Shown piece after piece: positions 14,378-14,479 of a stretch of 14,479 nt of DNA. A model generated the notes under the pieces. It was not told where the DNA came from. It saw only the letters and a program-made list of their open reading frames with translations, and did not search any database. Each line of letters starts with the position of its first letter. Within the stretch, counting starts at the first letter, position 1. The stretch is taken from contig DAIEHU010000034.1 of assembly GCA_027353395.1 (NCBI GenBank), forward strand, positions 1 to 14,479, in the 5' to 3' direction. This DNA comes from Desulfobacteraceae bacterium (GTDB taxonomy: Bacteria > Desulfobacterota > Desulfobacteria > Desulfobacterales > Desulfosalsimonadaceae). The position numbers and the translations under genes were made by a program.

Positions 14378-14479
14378 TATAGCTCGCCTTTTATGGTTAA
14401 TAATTATCCGTTCAGTGCAACCGCTTAAGCTGAAAGGGCTGAAGGACGGTCTGCAAACATCATTTTTTTTAAAACAGCC

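Noticed and set aside
14425..14478. Possible C-terminus of a gene upstream of pstC (minus strand, ending SALSA)
   Set aside because: Only 17 codons are visible, and an adjacent frame is equally open to the window edge, so no gene can be supported.
1..14479. tRNA, rRNA, CRISPR array, intact insertion sequence or prophage genes
   Set aside because: No tRNA-like cloverleaf, no regularly spaced repeats, and no transposase or integrase coding sequence were seen on either strand.

Overview
The window reads as a piece of a moderately GC-rich Gram-negative chromosome. It has Sec-type signal peptides, an inner-membrane GH17/GT2 glucan synthase of the NdvB type, a sigma-54-type promoter in front of ammonium-transport genes, and a dispersed palindromic repeat of a kind I associate with Desulfobacterota and related deltaproteobacteria. 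A sulfate-reducer-like deltaproteobacterium is my best guess. It rests on protein style and repeats, because the window has no rRNA or marker gene.

Layout. 1-288: the possible tail of a truncated gene, then a strong sigma-70-type promoter. 289-2886 (+): a large membrane protein joining a periplasmic GH17-like domain to a processive GT2 synthase domain. 2964-4618 (-): glnB/glnK-type PII gene and amtB, transcribed amtB first from a sigma-54-like promoter at 4700-4715, with a perfect leader hairpin. 4619-5297: AT-rich, mostly non-coding, with several repeats. 5298-5513 (+): a small single-span membrane protein. 5514-5808: a hairpin and a nested, dispersed-looking repeat element; a 25-bp direct repeat brackets the small gene.

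5809-11272 (-) is one closely packed same-strand cluster. In transcription order it holds an LsrG/YgiN-like ABM protein, an iron-type alcohol dehydrogenase, a long-chain acyl-CoA synthetase with an unusual insertion, an exported clan GH-A-like protein whose expected nucleophile Glu reads Gln, and an exported lipase-like alpha/beta hydrolase. Spacing (1 nt, 71 nt, 4-nt overlap, 32 nt) supports co-transcription. The cluster could handle a lipid- or acyl-linked substrate: release outside by the hydrolase, then activation and redox chemistry inside. No one substrate is evident.

11295-12602 is a foreign-looking module: an intact Mrr-type modification-dependent endonuclease on the minus strand, and a decayed HipB/HipA-type pair on the plus strand, cut off where the pst genes begin. 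12572-14377 (-): pstA and pstC, the two phosphate ABC permeases, both with TTG starts. pstB, normally next after pstA, is absent from this side, so the defence/toxin-antitoxin DNA sits at a broken pst operon. The most interesting points are this break, the E-to-Q exported GH-like protein in the lipid/redox cluster, and the repeat-bracketed small membrane gene.
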